Assembly: GCA_047637535.1 (NCBI GenBank)
Contig: JBLIKY010000008.1
Location: 1 to 31,130 of the forward strand
DNA length: 31,130 bases
DNA from: UBA2040 sp047637535
Lineage (GTDB): Bacteria; Bacteroidota; Bacteroidia; Flavobacteriales_D; Crocinitomicaceae
Reading direction: 5' to 3'
The translations under genes and the position numbers were made by a program. The notes under the pieces are model-generated. The model was not told the origin of the DNA. It searched no databases and saw only the letters and a program-made list of their open reading frames with translations. This document shows, piece after piece, positions 22,453-30,806 of the stretch (position 1 is its first letter; the number at the start of each line of letters is the position of its first letter).

Positions 22453-24564
22453 CTAAGATACCCAGGTCAGTTTGTTCAATGCTACTTTCATTCGCATGAA
22501 TCCGAATAACACGGTTATTTGTTCGCCTTCAATAGTCTCAACCGTCCCAGATTGTTTGGTTGCGATGAGTTTTACTTTCGAACCAACGACAATTTTGTGA
22601 ACCTGGTGGTTGTCGACTTGTTTTTGAGTTAAAACTTTTTTCTTCTTAGAAGGTGCGGTCTTGGCTTTTTCAATTAGCGCTTCTGTCTTCGATTTCTCAA
22701 CTTTAATGTACTTAATCACCTCATTAATCAAGGGTTCATTGATGTTTTTCTTCCTTGATTTGGTGTTGAATTTATCGATAAAACTCAATAGCTTTTTTCC
22801 CGCGTTTAAATACTTCACATTCCTTTCGGAAGAAGCCACTTGCGCTTTGTGCTTTGCTTCAAATTGCTCTTTCTTTTCAAGATATTCAACACGGGCTTTC
22901 GTGGCTAATTCCTGGGCCTCGATGTGTTCTATGTTGAGCTTTTGCAGGTAATTTTTTTCGTGTTGAAGGTCAGACAAAAGCTTGTCCATGTTTAATTTAT
23001 TGTCATCAACCCTCGACTTTGCCTCCTTAATTATCTCAATCGGAATTCCGTTGATTTGAGCAACTTCAAAAGTAAAACTACTGCCCGGTTGTCCGGTGGA
23101 AAATTTAAAAAGTGGCGCGAGAGTTTTGGTGTCAAATAACATGCATCCATTTACCGCATTCTTTAATCTATCGGCTTTGATTTTTATGTTGGCATAGTGG
23201 GTTGTAATGACTCCAAACGCTTTCTTGTTATAAAGTTCCTCAAAGAATACTTCAGCTAGTGCTCCGCCTAGTTCAGGGTCCGAACCAGTACCAAACTCAT
23301 CCAGCAGCAACAAAGTTCTCCTGTTGGTATTCTCCAAGAAATACTTCATTCTTTTAAGGCGGTAAGAATAAGTACTCAATTCATTTGCGATGGATTGATT
23401 GTCACCTATATCTGAGTAAATCTTTTGAAACAAAAACATCTTACTGTTTGGATTCACCGGCACCAATAACCCGGATTGAAGCATCAATTGGAGTAAGCCA
23501 ATCGTTTTTAGAGTAATACTTTTTCCTCCTGCATTGGGTCCGCTAATCACCAACATTCTGGACGTTTTGTCCATTTTTATATGCTGTGGAAAGGTTTTCT
23601 TACCCAATTCTGCATTGGTTGCTGCCAAAATAGGGTGGAAGGCATCAATTAATTCCAGATGAGTGTCTTCGTTGATGTTTGGGAGTGAACAATTAAGCGC
23701 AACTGCCAACCTCATTTTAGCATAATAATAATCCAATGTGGTCAGCACTTCTTGATAAGCGACTATTAGATCATAATGACCAGCAATCTCACGAGTCAAG
23801 GCCTTCAGGATGATTATAATTTCCTTTTGTTCGTCGTCTTGTAATTGCTCGTATTCTTGATTTAGTTGTAAGTTGATTTGAGGTTCGAGATAGGTAAACG
23901 AACCGGTTTTACTTGACCCTACGACATTTCCTTCAATTCTTCTTTTGTGAGAGGATAGTACAGTCAATACCCTTCTTTCGTTGACAAAGGCTTCTCGTGT
24001 ATCGCCTAGAATTTGTTCGCTCGATAGTCGTTTTAATTCTTTGTCAAAATTACGATTTATCTTGTATTTGACCTTTTTTAGTTCGCCTCTTATCTCAGCC
24101 AACTTCAAAGAAGCTTCATCTTTTATGTTTCCTGCTGCGTCAAAAACTTTGTTGATGGCCTTTATCAGTTCATCGGTGTACTCAATCTGTTCTATGATTC
24201 TGCATAGATTCGGATAATCAATTTCTCGTTTATTACAGAAATAGACCAATTTGTTTCCTAAATCAGATGCTTTCGCAATTCGGACAAAGCCATCTTGACT
24301 TAAGAACGAATTTTGAATAGGTAAAGTCCTGATTTCTTTTTTTAACTCATCGAAACTAAGCGAGGGAAACGGTTCCCCCTCCAATCGTATGGAAAGTAAC
24401 TCGTTTACAGTCAAAAGCGACTCTTTGAGCTTCTCATGGTCAGAATAAGGAACCAAAGATTTTAGCTTCTCCTCGGCGGTGGGACCAATGGCATATTTAC
24501 ATAGCTTTGACTGAATTGTATCAAATTCAAGGTCTTCTAATGTCTGATTGTCAATGTATGCCAT
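22453..24564 (-). CDS. MutS2-like ATPase lacking the Smr nuclease domain
   Basis: A 703-residue protein. The N-terminus (LEDLEFDTIQSKLCKYAIGP) matches MutS2, with the core helical lever domain following. The ATPase domain has Walker A GPNAGGKS at residues 342-349, and LLLLDEFGTGSDPELGGALA (Walker B and signature), then TTHYANIK. A long coiled coil (residues ~530-640) follows. The protein ends in a small beta-rich KOW-like segment (IVVGSKVKLIATKQSG), where longer MutS2 proteins continue into Smr. It is about 80 residues shorter than Smr-containing MutS2. MutS2 proteins act on recombination intermediates or collided ribosomes; which applies without Smr is uncertain. Confidence 0.88.
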   Translation of the reverse strand: MAYIDNQTLEDLEFDTIQSKLCKYAIGPTAEEKLKSLVPYSDHEKLKESLLTVNELLSIRLEGEPFPSLSFDELKKEIRTLPIQNSFLSQDGFVRIAKASDLGNKLVYFCNKREIDYPNLCRIIEQIEYTDELIKAINKVFDAAGNIKDEASLKLAEIRGELKKVKYKINRNFDKELKRLSSEQILGDTREAFVNERRVLTVLSSHKRRIEGNVVGSSKTGSFTYLEPQINLQLNQEYEQLQDDEQKEIIIILKALTREIAGHYDLIVAYQEVLTTLDYYYAKMRLAVALNCSLPNINEDTHLELIDAFHPILAATNAELGKKTFPQHIKMDKTSRMLVISGPNAGGKSITLKTIGLLQLMLQSGLLVPVNPNSKMFLFQKIYSDIGDNQSIANELSTYSYRLKRMKYFLENTNRRTLLLLDEFGTGSDPELGGALAEVFFEELYNKKAFGVITTHYANIKIKADRLKNAVNGCMLFDTKTLAPLFKFSTGQPGSSFTFEVAQINGIPIEIIKEAKSRVDDNKLNMDKLLSDLQHEKNYLQKLNIEHIEAQELATKARVEYLEKKEQFEAKHKAQVASSERNVKYLNAGKKLLSFIDKFNTKSRKKNINEPLINEVIKYIKVEKSKTEALIEKAKTAPSKKKKVLTQKQVDNHQVHKIVVGSKVKLIATKQSGTVETIEGEQITVLFGFMRMKVALNKLTWVS

Positions 24565-24583
24565 TTCTTTATTTGATAGAGTT

Positions 24584-24615
24584 CAAAGTTAAGTTCGATT
24601 TAACAGCAATCCAAA
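24584..24615 (-). promoter_or_regulatory. Predicted promoter of the mutS2-like gene
   Basis: On the minus strand TTTG (complement of 24612-24615) is followed after 20 nt by TAACTTTG (complement of 24584-24591), a near-ideal TTTG-N19-21-TAnnTTTG Bacteroidota promoter. Transcription would start near 24578, about 14 nt before the ATG at 24564. Confidence 0.58.
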
Positions 24616-24669
24616 GGAAACGATAAGGAAAGCATGACATTTTTGGCCTAAAATTCATATACTTGTGAT

Positions 24670-25434
24670 ATGAAAATCATCTCATTTAATGTAAACGGCA
24701 TACGCGCAATTGCGAAAAAGGATTTTTATGCCGATATGAAAAAACTGAACCCAGAAGTTATTTGCTTACAAGAGACAAAGGCTATGGTTTCACAAGTTAA
24801 AGAAACCGTTGAAGCTGGACTTTCGGGTTATCACATTTTTGCCAATGAGGCAGATAGAAAGGGATATTCTGGAACTGCAATTCTCACCAAGTCGGAACCA
24901 ATTAAGGTTACTTATGACATGGGGATCGAGGAACACGACAAAGAAGGTCGAGTTATCTGTGCAGAATACAAAGATTATTATTTGATTACGGTTTACACGC
25001 CAAATTCAGGAAGTGAATTGTTGCGATTAGACTATAGACAAAAATGGGACAATGATTTTTTGGCTTACATTAAGAACCTCGAGAAGTCAAAACCTGTCTT
25101 GGTGTGCGGTGATTTAAACGTTGCCCACAAGGCGATTGACTTAGCTAGACCGAAACCAAATTACAATAAGTCGGCCGGTTTTATGCAAGAAGAAATAGAC
25201 GGATTAGACGCTTATGTCAAGAATGGTTTTATCGATACCTTTAGACATTTTAATCCAGAAGTAAGTGAGAAATATTCTTGGTGGAGCTATAGAGGTGGAG
25301 CTAGAGATAAGAACGTAGGCTGGAGAATCGATTACTTCTTATGCTCAGAAAACATGATTTCGAACATTAAAAAGGTAGATATCCTTAATGATGTCAAAGG
25401 GTCAGATCATTGCCCAGTGATGGTCGAACTTTAG
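24670..25434 (+). CDS. xth: Exodeoxyribonuclease III
   Basis: A 254-residue AP endonuclease of base-excision repair, 3' phosphodiesterase and exonuclease. Standard motifs are MKIISFNVNGIRA at the N-terminus, the catalytic Glu in ICLQETK, VCGDLNVAHKAIDLARPK, WRIDYFLCS and the terminal GSDHCPVMVEL with the catalytic Asp-His. Length equals the family's. The 5' leader before the ATG is very short if a TATACTTG box at 24658-24665 (one mismatch to TAnnTTTG) is used. Its TAG stop overlaps the TAA of the convergent cdsA by sharing TTAG. Confidence 0.96.
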   Translation: MKIISFNVNGIRAIAKKDFYADMKKLNPEVICLQETKAMVSQVKETVEAGLSGYHIFANEADRKGYSGTAILTKSEPIKVTYDMGIEEHDKEGRVICAEYKDYYLITVYTPNSGSELLRLDYRQKWDNDFLAYIKNLEKSKPVLVCGDLNVAHKAIDLARPKPNYNKSAGFMQEEIDGLDAYVKNGFIDTFRHFNPEVSEKYSWWSYRGGARDKNVGWRIDYFLCSENMISNIKKVDILNDVKGSDHCPVMVEL

Positions 25435-26264
25435 CCGATTGTAACGCCAAAATAACTATAAAGAGCAACCCAAACCGCGTAAAACGGTACGGTGAACAAT
25501 GCAGCGTCGAATCGATCGAGTATTCCACCGTGACCAGGAAGTAGTGTTCCGGAATCTTTAACCTTTAAATTTCTTTTGAAAAGAGATTCCAATAAGTCGC
25601 CTAGTATTGAACAAGGAACGACGATACAAGCACTTACGATCCAAAATATTGCATCTTGTTTGTCGTTGTAAAAATAAGCGAGCAAAGTCGCTACAACGAT
25701 GGTAAGTATTCCTCCGCCTATAGTTCCTTCCCACGTCTTCTTAGGAGAGATTCTTTCAAATAATTTAGTCTTCCCAAACATTCTTCCACATAGATATGCG
25801 AAAGTATCATTTGTCCAGATCAGTAAGAACATTCCAATTGCAATAGGATAGTCATGCGTACTCATTTTATTGAGCAAAAGCATCAAAACAAAAGGGACAA
25901 CAACGTAGATAATTCCAAAAAGACGAATGGATATATTGAATATAGGCTCTTTTTCTTTGTACCACAATTCTACCAACATGTTTATAAATGCAACGGGTAC
26001 CAATAAGAACAACCAAATGTCTGAGATAACATCAATGATGGAAAGTCCAACTAACAAGAAAATCAACATGCCAGAAAGCGTTGCTTTAAAAATATTGATG
26101 TTCACCTTGTGGTGTTCAGAAAAAAGTTTGTAAAACTCTATCAACCCAAGGATACTGAAGCCAGCAAAAAGCGCAAAGCTGGAAACTCTCCCGAACCAAA
26201 GCGCTGCTATAACCAAAACCACGAAAATTGTACCAGTCAAAGCCCGGGTGGCAAAATTATTCAT
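25431..26264 (-). CDS. cdsA: Phosphatidate cytidylyltransferase
   Basis: A 277-residue inner-membrane enzyme that makes CDP-diacylglycerol from phosphatidate and CTP, the precursor of phosphatidylethanolamine and acidic phospholipids. About eight hydrophobic helices are visible. The family signature is present near the C-terminus: SLFKRNLKVKDSGTLLPGHG followed by GILDRFDA, including the metal-binding aspartates. PKKTWEGTIGG is a second conserved block. The start overlaps the last 8 nt of the DUF2007 gene, and it forms the downstream end of the rsfS-ftsH-DUF2007-cdsA cluster. It shares 4 nt with the convergent xth gene. Confidence 0.95.
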   Translation of the reverse strand: MNNFATRALTGTIFVVLVIAALWFGRVSSFALFAGFSILGLIEFYKLFSEHHKVNINIFKATLSGMLIFLLVGLSIIDVISDIWLFLLVPVAFINMLVELWYKEKEPIFNISIRLFGIIYVVVPFVLMLLLNKMSTHDYPIAIGMFLLIWTNDTFAYLCGRMFGKTKLFERISPKKTWEGTIGGGILTIVVATLLAYFYNDKQDAIFWIVSACIVVPCSILGDLLESLFKRNLKVKDSGTLLPGHGGILDRFDAALFTVPFYAVWVALYSYFGVTIG

Positions 26265-26475
26265 TCAATTTATCTATTATCTCACGGGCAGTCGTCTCGT
26301 CGTCCAATTTAACGTTGAGGTGTATGTAACCGAAAGTATTATAAGAAGAGTCCATGTTGTTCCAAACCTGAGTTGCGATTCCCTCGTCCTCCAATTTCAT
26401 TTTACGAATTTCGATGGAATAGGGTTCTCGACTTTGAAAAACACTAATCCACTTTTTCTCCGCTGTCAGCTTCAT
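26257..26475 (-). CDS. DUF2007-family small protein (putative signal-transducing)
   Basis: A 72-residue soluble protein: KKWISVFQSREPYSIEIRKM, then KLEDEGIATQVWNNMDSSYN, then FGYIHLNVKLDD and a final REIIDKLNE. This fits DUF2007, with its ferredoxin-like beta-alpha-beta layout and conserved DSSY. I chose ATG 26475 (MKLTAEKK); longer starts at 26526 or 26529 would add basic residues and overlap ftsH more. The chosen frame overlaps the ftsH 3' end by 32 nt in another frame and the cdsA start by 8 nt. Its place between ftsH and cdsA is typical of Flavobacteriia. Function unknown. Confidence 0.75.
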   Translation of the reverse strand: MKLTAEKKWISVFQSREPYSIEIRKMKLEDEGIATQVWNNMDSSYNTFGYIHLNVKLDDETTAREIIDKLNE

Positions 26476-28552
26476 CTTGCTTAGCTGAAGTTGCGTTTGA
26501 ATCCGTTTCCACAGTTTTCGTATCATCATCCAATTTAATTTCTTCCGAATTTAAAGAATTTTCTTCATCTTCAACAACGACAGGTGCTTCTTCCTTGATT
26601 ACTCTAGCAATTGATTCCTCAGCCACCCATGCTCGTTTTCCAAATATTGTTTCTAAATCTTCTTTGAAAATCACCTCTACGTTCAATAATTTCTCTGCTA
26701 ACAAAGTCAATTTGTCCTTGTTCTCAGTAAGAATTTTTATGGCTCGTTGGTATTGTTCTTCAATCATTTTAGATACTTCCTCATCGATCGTTTTTGCACG
26801 GTCTTCAGAGTATGGCTTAACAAAAGAGTTTTGTCCCTGACTATCGTAATAAGATACATTTCCAATTTTTTCACTTAGCCCGTACATACTAACCATGGCA
26901 TAAGCCTGCTTAGTAACTTTTTCTAAATCGCTTAATGCTCCCGTTGAAATTTTTCCAAAAATCAATTTTTCAGCTGCACGACCACCAAGAGCCGAACACA
27001 TATCATCGAGTATTTGCTCAGTTGTGGTAATACTTCTTTCTTCCGGCAAGTACCAAGCAGCACCCAGGGATTGACCTCTAGGTACGATTGTAACTTTAAC
27101 CAAAGGATGAGCATGTTCTAACAACCAAGAAGTCGTTGCGTGACCAGCTTCGTGGTAGGCAATTGCTTCCTTCTCAGACTTGGTCATTATTTTGTTTTTC
27201 TTCTCTAGTCCGCCGATGATTCTATCGACTGCGTCTAAGAAATCTTGTTTTTCAACTGCTTTCTTCGATTTACGAGCAGCGATTAAGGCCGCTTCGTTAC
27301 ATAAATTGGCAATATCAGCTCCTGAAAACCCTGGAGTTTGTTTCGCTAAGAAATCAACGTCTAAACCTTCAACCAATTTCAATGGTTTTAGGTGAACTTT
27401 AAAAATCTCATTTCTTTCGTTGATATCTGGCATGTCGACGTAAATTTGACGATCAAATCGACCTGCACGCATCAACGCTTTATCTAATACATCGGCACGG
27501 TTAGTTGCTGCAATGATAATAACTCCAGAGTTGGTTCCAAAACCATCCATTTCGGTCAACAATTGGTTAAGGGTGTTTTCTCTTTCGTCGTTAGAGCCCA
27601 TGCCGTTGTTCTTACCTCTTGCTCTTCCAATTGCATCAATCTCATCAATGAAAATGATAGCAGGAGCTTTCTCTTTGGCTTGCTTGAATAAATCTCTTAC
27701 TCTAGACGCTCCAACGCCGACGAACATTTCAACGAAATCTGAACCAGAAAGAGAGAAAAATGGCACCTGAGCTTCACCTGCAACGGCTTTAGCCAATAAT
27801 GTTTTACCTGTTCCCGGAGGTCCAACAAGTAATGCACCTTTAGGGATTTTTGCACCTAATTCAGTATATTTTTTTGGGTTCTTTAAGAATTCGACAATTT
27901 CTTCAATTTCTTCTTTTGCACCCTCTAGTCCAGCGACATCTTTAAACGTCGTGTTCGTAGATTTACCTTTGTCGTAAATTTGTGCTTTTGATTTTCCGAT
28001 ATTGAAGAGTTGACCACCTGGTCCGCCACCGCCACCGCCGGTCATTCTTCTCATTACAACCACCCAAATCAATACTAAAATCACGATAGGAAGTAGAATG
28101 TTGATAATATTTCCGAGGTAATTGACCTCTTCTTTTGGTTCGTAGGGTATAGCCTCCTTGTTGTTGGCTTTAAGGTAAGAATTAACCTCGTTTAAACGGG
28201 ACTCAAAATTTCCAGCGTCGACGATATCCATCTCAAACTTAGGGTGAGGACTTCCGGCTCTTCCGCCTTCAGAAAAGGCCTTTTTCATCCCGACGTATTT
28301 ATCGTTTGTAGAGTTTTTAACAAAGACTTTACCCTCTTCGTTTAAGTGAAAATCAACTCTAGCTTTATTTACAACAGCCACATCTTTGACATAACTATTT
28401 CTAGCTAAATCGAAGAAAGTTTCTTGTGAGTTAATTTTAGATGAGGTTCCTGAACCAATAAACAGCTGAAAACCGATAATAACTATCCCGATTATTGCAT
28501 AAATCCAATATACTGAAAATGGACTTTTGTTTTTCTTTTTGTTATCTGTCAT
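26444..28552 (-). CDS. ftsH: ATP-dependent zinc metalloprotease FtsH
   Basis: A 702-residue membrane AAA protease that degrades misfolded membrane and some soluble regulatory proteins. An N-terminal helix (YWIYAIIGIVIIGFQLFIG) and a second at ~150-170 (IINILLPIVILVLIWVVVM) frame a periplasmic domain. AAA motifs: Walker A GPPGTGKT at 244-251, Walker B IIFIDEIDAIGRARG, second region of homology ATNRADVLDKALMRAGRFDR. The zinc site HEAGH is at 467-471. A glycine-rich hinge (GGGGGGPGG) follows the second helix. The C-terminal tail of about 45 residues is acidic, and its end overlaps the DUF2007 gene. Located 7 nt after rsfS. Confidence 0.97.
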   Translation of the reverse strand: MTDNKKKNKSPFSVYWIYAIIGIVIIGFQLFIGSGTSSKINSQETFFDLARNSYVKDVAVVNKARVDFHLNEEGKVFVKNSTNDKYVGMKKAFSEGGRAGSPHPKFEMDIVDAGNFESRLNEVNSYLKANNKEAIPYEPKEEVNYLGNIINILLPIVILVLIWVVVMRRMTGGGGGGPGGQLFNIGKSKAQIYDKGKSTNTTFKDVAGLEGAKEEIEEIVEFLKNPKKYTELGAKIPKGALLVGPPGTGKTLLAKAVAGEAQVPFFSLSGSDFVEMFVGVGASRVRDLFKQAKEKAPAIIFIDEIDAIGRARGKNNGMGSNDERENTLNQLLTEMDGFGTNSGVIIIAATNRADVLDKALMRAGRFDRQIYVDMPDINERNEIFKVHLKPLKLVEGLDVDFLAKQTPGFSGADIANLCNEAALIAARKSKKAVEKQDFLDAVDRIIGGLEKKNKIMTKSEKEAIAYHEAGHATTSWLLEHAHPLVKVTIVPRGQSLGAAWYLPEERSITTTEQILDDMCSALGGRAAEKLIFGKISTGALSDLEKVTKQAYAMVSMYGLSEKIGNVSYYDSQGQNSFVKPYSEDRAKTIDEEVSKMIEEQYQRAIKILTENKDKLTLLAEKLLNVEVIFKEDLETIFGKRAWVAEESIARVIKEEAPVVVEDEENSLNSEEIKLDDDTKTVETDSNATSAKQDEADSGEKVD

Positions 28553-28559
28553 TTCTTTT

Positions 28560-28934
28560 TTAATTCAAATTTGGGATATCCGTGCGTTTTGCATCCGACC
28601 AAAGGTCTTCGATATCATAAACTGGACGAGCATTTTTGTAGAAAACATGAACAACAACATTGACATAGTCAATAAGCACCCATTCGCTAGTGCCCTTGCC
28701 TTCTATTCGCCAGGGTCTTTCCTTGATTTCTGACCTTGTGTGTCGAGTGACAGATGATGTAATACCGTCGATTTGAGTCGATGACTCACCCGAACAAATA
28801 ACAAAATAATCTGTCACAGTATTTGGTATATCCGTTAAATCTAAGACGACAATGTCTTGAGCTTTTACTTCTTGCATTCCTTCGACAATCGTGTCGGTTA
28901 GAATTTTTGATCTTTTTTGTTGTTGTTTATTCAT
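28560..28934 (-). CDS. rsfS: Ribosomal silencing factor RsfS
   Basis: A 124-residue protein of family length that binds uL14 and prevents subunit joining during starvation. Hallmarks: IVEGMQEVKAQDIVVLDLTD, TDYFVICSGESSTQIDGI, and the WRIEGKGTSEWVLIDYVNVV block followed by HVFYKNARPVYDIEDLWSDA. It is the first gene of the rsfS-ftsH-DUF2007-cdsA cluster, and ends 7 nt before ftsH. A promoter candidate lies just upstream at 28954-28986. Confidence 0.96.
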   Translation of the reverse strand: MNKQQQKRSKILTDTIVEGMQEVKAQDIVVLDLTDIPNTVTDYFVICSGESSTQIDGITSSVTRHTRSEIKERPWRIEGKGTSEWVLIDYVNVVVHVFYKNARPVYDIEDLWSDAKRTDIPNLN

Positions 28935-28953
28935 TCCTTTATTAAAAGCCCTA

Positions 28954-28986
28954 CAAATCTAATCTATTATTTTATTTTTGCCCCAA
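28954..28986 (-). promoter_or_regulatory. Predicted promoter of the rsfS-ftsH-DUF2007-cdsA operon
   Basis: On the minus strand TTG (complement of 28984-28986), a 22-nt spacer and TAGATTTG (complement of 28954-28961) fit TTG-N17-23-TAnnTTTG, with the start at about 28948, 14 nt before the ATG at 28934. Confidence 0.5.
28973..28980 (+). promoter_or_regulatory. Possible -7 element of birA (TATTTTTG)
   Basis: TATTTTTG matches TAnnTTTG on the plus strand and lies 43 nt before the ATG at 29023. No TTG stands at the expected upstream distance, so only the -7 box is supported. It overlaps the spacer of the divergent rsfS promoter. Confidence 0.33.
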
Positions 28987-29022
28987 TTAAAACCCTCGCT
29001 CTTCGCGACGTTAGCAAAAATT

Positions 29023-29751
29023 ATGATAGGCAAAAAAGTGATTCATCTCGAGTCTGTAGATTCAACGAACAATTATGCTGCCAATATGCTAAAAACAGGA
29101 AGAGTGGAACATGGTACTGTTATAATGGCAGACGAGCAGACAAATGGTCGCGGTCAAGCTGGAAATTCATGGCAGTCGGCACCTGGAATGAACTTACAAT
29201 TGTCTTTGGTTTTGATGCCCCAAGAGCTTAAACTTAAATCTCAACATTCACTTTCGCAAGTTGTATCGGTTTCGTTGGTAAAATTATTGCGCAGCAAAGG
29301 CCTAGAAGCCCAAATTAAATGGCCAAATGATATTTTTATCAAAGACCATAAAATTGCGGGTATTCTAATAGAGAATCAAATTAAAGGCCAGGATATAAAG
29401 TCTAGCATCGTTGGAGTCGGTATTAATGTAAACCAATCAGAATTTAAAGAATTAAATGCTACAAGCTTTTTTCTGGAAACGGGGGTTAAATTATCTATTT
29501 CTGAGTTGTTATTGAGTTGGGTATACCATTTCAATTTATGCTATAAGCCTTTGTCCATAGGGCAATTTGAAGAGGTGAAGAAAGAATATTATTCTATGCT
29601 GCTTGGGTATAAATCCTTACGCCGATTTGAAGATAATAACGGTGTTTTTGCCGGGATAATAGAGGGAGTTGATGAGTATGGAAAATTGCTGCTTTTTAAA
29701 GAAGGAGTAGAGAAAAGCTACGATCTAAAAGAAATTAAGTTTATGTTTTAA
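29023..29751 (+). CDS. birA: Biotin-[acetyl-CoA-carboxylase] ligase
   Basis: A 242-residue enzyme that forms biotinyl-AMP and attaches biotin to the carboxyl carrier protein. The start MIGKKVIHLESVDSTNNYA is the family N-terminus; an in-frame TTG at 28978 is rejected. Motifs: NGRGQAGNSWQSAPGMNLQL (biotin-binding GRGxxGxxW loop), KWPNDIFI, KIAGILIENQ and VGVGINVNQ, then a small C-terminal SH3-like domain. There is no N-terminal helix-turn-helix, so it is a pure ligase and not a repressor. The stop is 3 nt from the convergent SRPBCC-like gene. Confidence 0.94.
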   Translation: MIGKKVIHLESVDSTNNYAANMLKTGRVEHGTVIMADEQTNGRGQAGNSWQSAPGMNLQLSLVLMPQELKLKSQHSLSQVVSVSLVKLLRSKGLEAQIKWPNDIFIKDHKIAGILIENQIKGQDIKSSIVGVGINVNQSEFKELNATSFFLETGVKLSISELLLSWVYHFNLCYKPLSIGQFEEVKKEYYSMLLGYKSLRRFEDNNGVFAGIIEGVDEYGKLLLFKEGVEKSYDLKEIKFMF

Positions 29752-29754
29752 ATT

Positions 29755-30150
29755 CTATACAAATTTTTCCTGTAGCTTCTGCGTCATAAAGTTGAATAGA
29801 GCAGTAAGAGGTTTTTCAACCATCATTTTCAAGAACATATTCACTTCTCCATCAAATTCAATAAAACCTTCCGTTTTAGTCTCTAATTGATTTATGTGAA
29901 TTGTTAATCTAAAAGGGAATGGTGATTTTTCACCTGACTTTAAGAATAGTTTGTTTTCTTCTTTTCCGTCTTCAATTAAGGTAATTACAATGGCACCTTG
30001 AACTTTAAATGAACATTGGTTTTCGTCCGCTGTCCAGTCAGAAACTTTATCTTGAGGCATTAAATCCCACAAGTTTTTTGCATCGGATAAATAAGTAATG
30101 ATTTCACCAACAGATGAAGAAACAATGGCTTTTTCGCTTGTAATAATCAT
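29755..30150 (-). CDS. SRPBCC (START/Bet v 1-like) family protein
   Basis: A 131-residue soluble protein starting MIITSEKAIVSSSVGEI at ATG 30150, which overlaps the pyrE stop as ATGA; an in-frame ATG at 30186 is rejected because it lies further inside pyrE. The pattern VGEIITYLSDAKNLWDLMP is the usual SRPBCC opening, followed by alternating beta strands (FKVQGAIVITLIEDG, FRLTIHINQLE, EGFIEFDGEVNMF) and a long C-terminal helix (VEKPLTALFNFMTQKLQEKF). Such folds bind hydrophobic ligands. Its coupling to pyrE is frequent in Flavobacteriia, but no function is known to me. Confidence 0.75.
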   Translation of the reverse strand: MIITSEKAIVSSSVGEIITYLSDAKNLWDLMPQDKVSDWTADENQCSFKVQGAIVITLIEDGKEENKLFLKSGEKSPFPFRLTIHINQLETKTEGFIEFDGEVNMFLKMMVEKPLTALFNFMTQKLQEKFV

Positions 30151-30794
30151 TTTTTTGGTTTCCAAGTATGAGGATTGCTTTTCCAAGCCATCAAATCTTT
30201 TACATCGTTTTTCTTGATTGCACTTTGTTCGATCGCTTCTTGCAATAAAACATCGTAATTACTCAAGGTAATAAAAGGACAATCAGCGGCTTCAAAAGCT
30301 TCAACTGATTCTTTAAAGCCATAAGTAAAAATGGCAACTAGACCTCTGACGTCAAGATTGGCTTTTTTCAAAGCGTCTATTGCCAGCAAACTGCTCTTTC
30401 CAGTAGAGATAAGATCTTCGATTACGACAACTTTTTGACCTTCTTCAAAGGCTCCTTCAATTTGATTTCCCATTCCGTGAGCTTTCGCTTCCGAACGGAT
30501 ATAAATAAACGGTAGCCCCAATTCTTGAGCGACTAAGGCACCTTGAGCAATTCCACCAGTTGCAACCCCAGCAATAACATCGGGTTTTCCAAAATGCTCC
30601 AAAATCGCCTCTGAATAGGCTTGACGAATATAGGTACGCACTGAAGGGTAGGAAAGTGAAATTCTATTGTCACAATAGATTGGTGACTTTATACCTGAAG
30701 CCCATGTAAAAGGGTCTTTCGGTTGAAGCTTTATCGCTTTGATTTGTAATAAAAATTCTGCTACCTTTAGCGCCTTGTCGTTGTCTAAAATCAT
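30147..30794 (-). CDS. pyrE: Orotate phosphoribosyltransferase
   Basis: A 215-residue enzyme converting orotate and PRPP to orotidine 5'-phosphate in de novo pyrimidine synthesis. Start chosen at ATG 30794 (MILDNDKALKVAEFLL); an in-frame ATG at 30809 is rejected because it overlaps the divergent gene. Motifs: FTWASGIKSPIYCDNR, VIAGVATGGIAQGALVA, and the PRPP-binding VVVIEDLISTGKSSL. Its start codon is only 7 nt from that of the divergent NUDIX gene. A TACATTTG box at 30799-30806 on this strand suggests transcription begins at or next to the ATG. Confidence 0.96.
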   Translation of the reverse strand: MILDNDKALKVAEFLLQIKAIKLQPKDPFTWASGIKSPIYCDNRISLSYPSVRTYIRQAYSEAILEHFGKPDVIAGVATGGIAQGALVAQELGLPFIYIRSEAKAHGMGNQIEGAFEEGQKVVVIEDLISTGKSSLLAIDALKKANLDVRGLVAIFTYGFKESVEAFEAADCPFITLSNYDVLLQEAIEQSAIKKNDVKDLMAWKSNPHTWKPKK

Positions 30795-30798
30795 GCCG

Positions 30799-30806
30799 CA
30801 AATGTA
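30799..30806 (-). promoter_or_regulatory. Possible -7 element of pyrE (TACATTTG)
   Basis: The complement reads TACATTTG, fitting TAnnTTTG, only 5 nt from the pyrE ATG, implying a leaderless or near-leaderless mRNA. It overlaps the start codon of the divergent NUDIX gene. No TTG at standard spacing was found upstream. Confidence 0.33.

Noticed and set aside
30793..30795. ATG at 30793 as the NUDIX start
   Set aside because: It overlaps the pyrE start codon on the opposite strand; the ATG three codons later gives a more ordinary N-terminus (MYKVFIDN).
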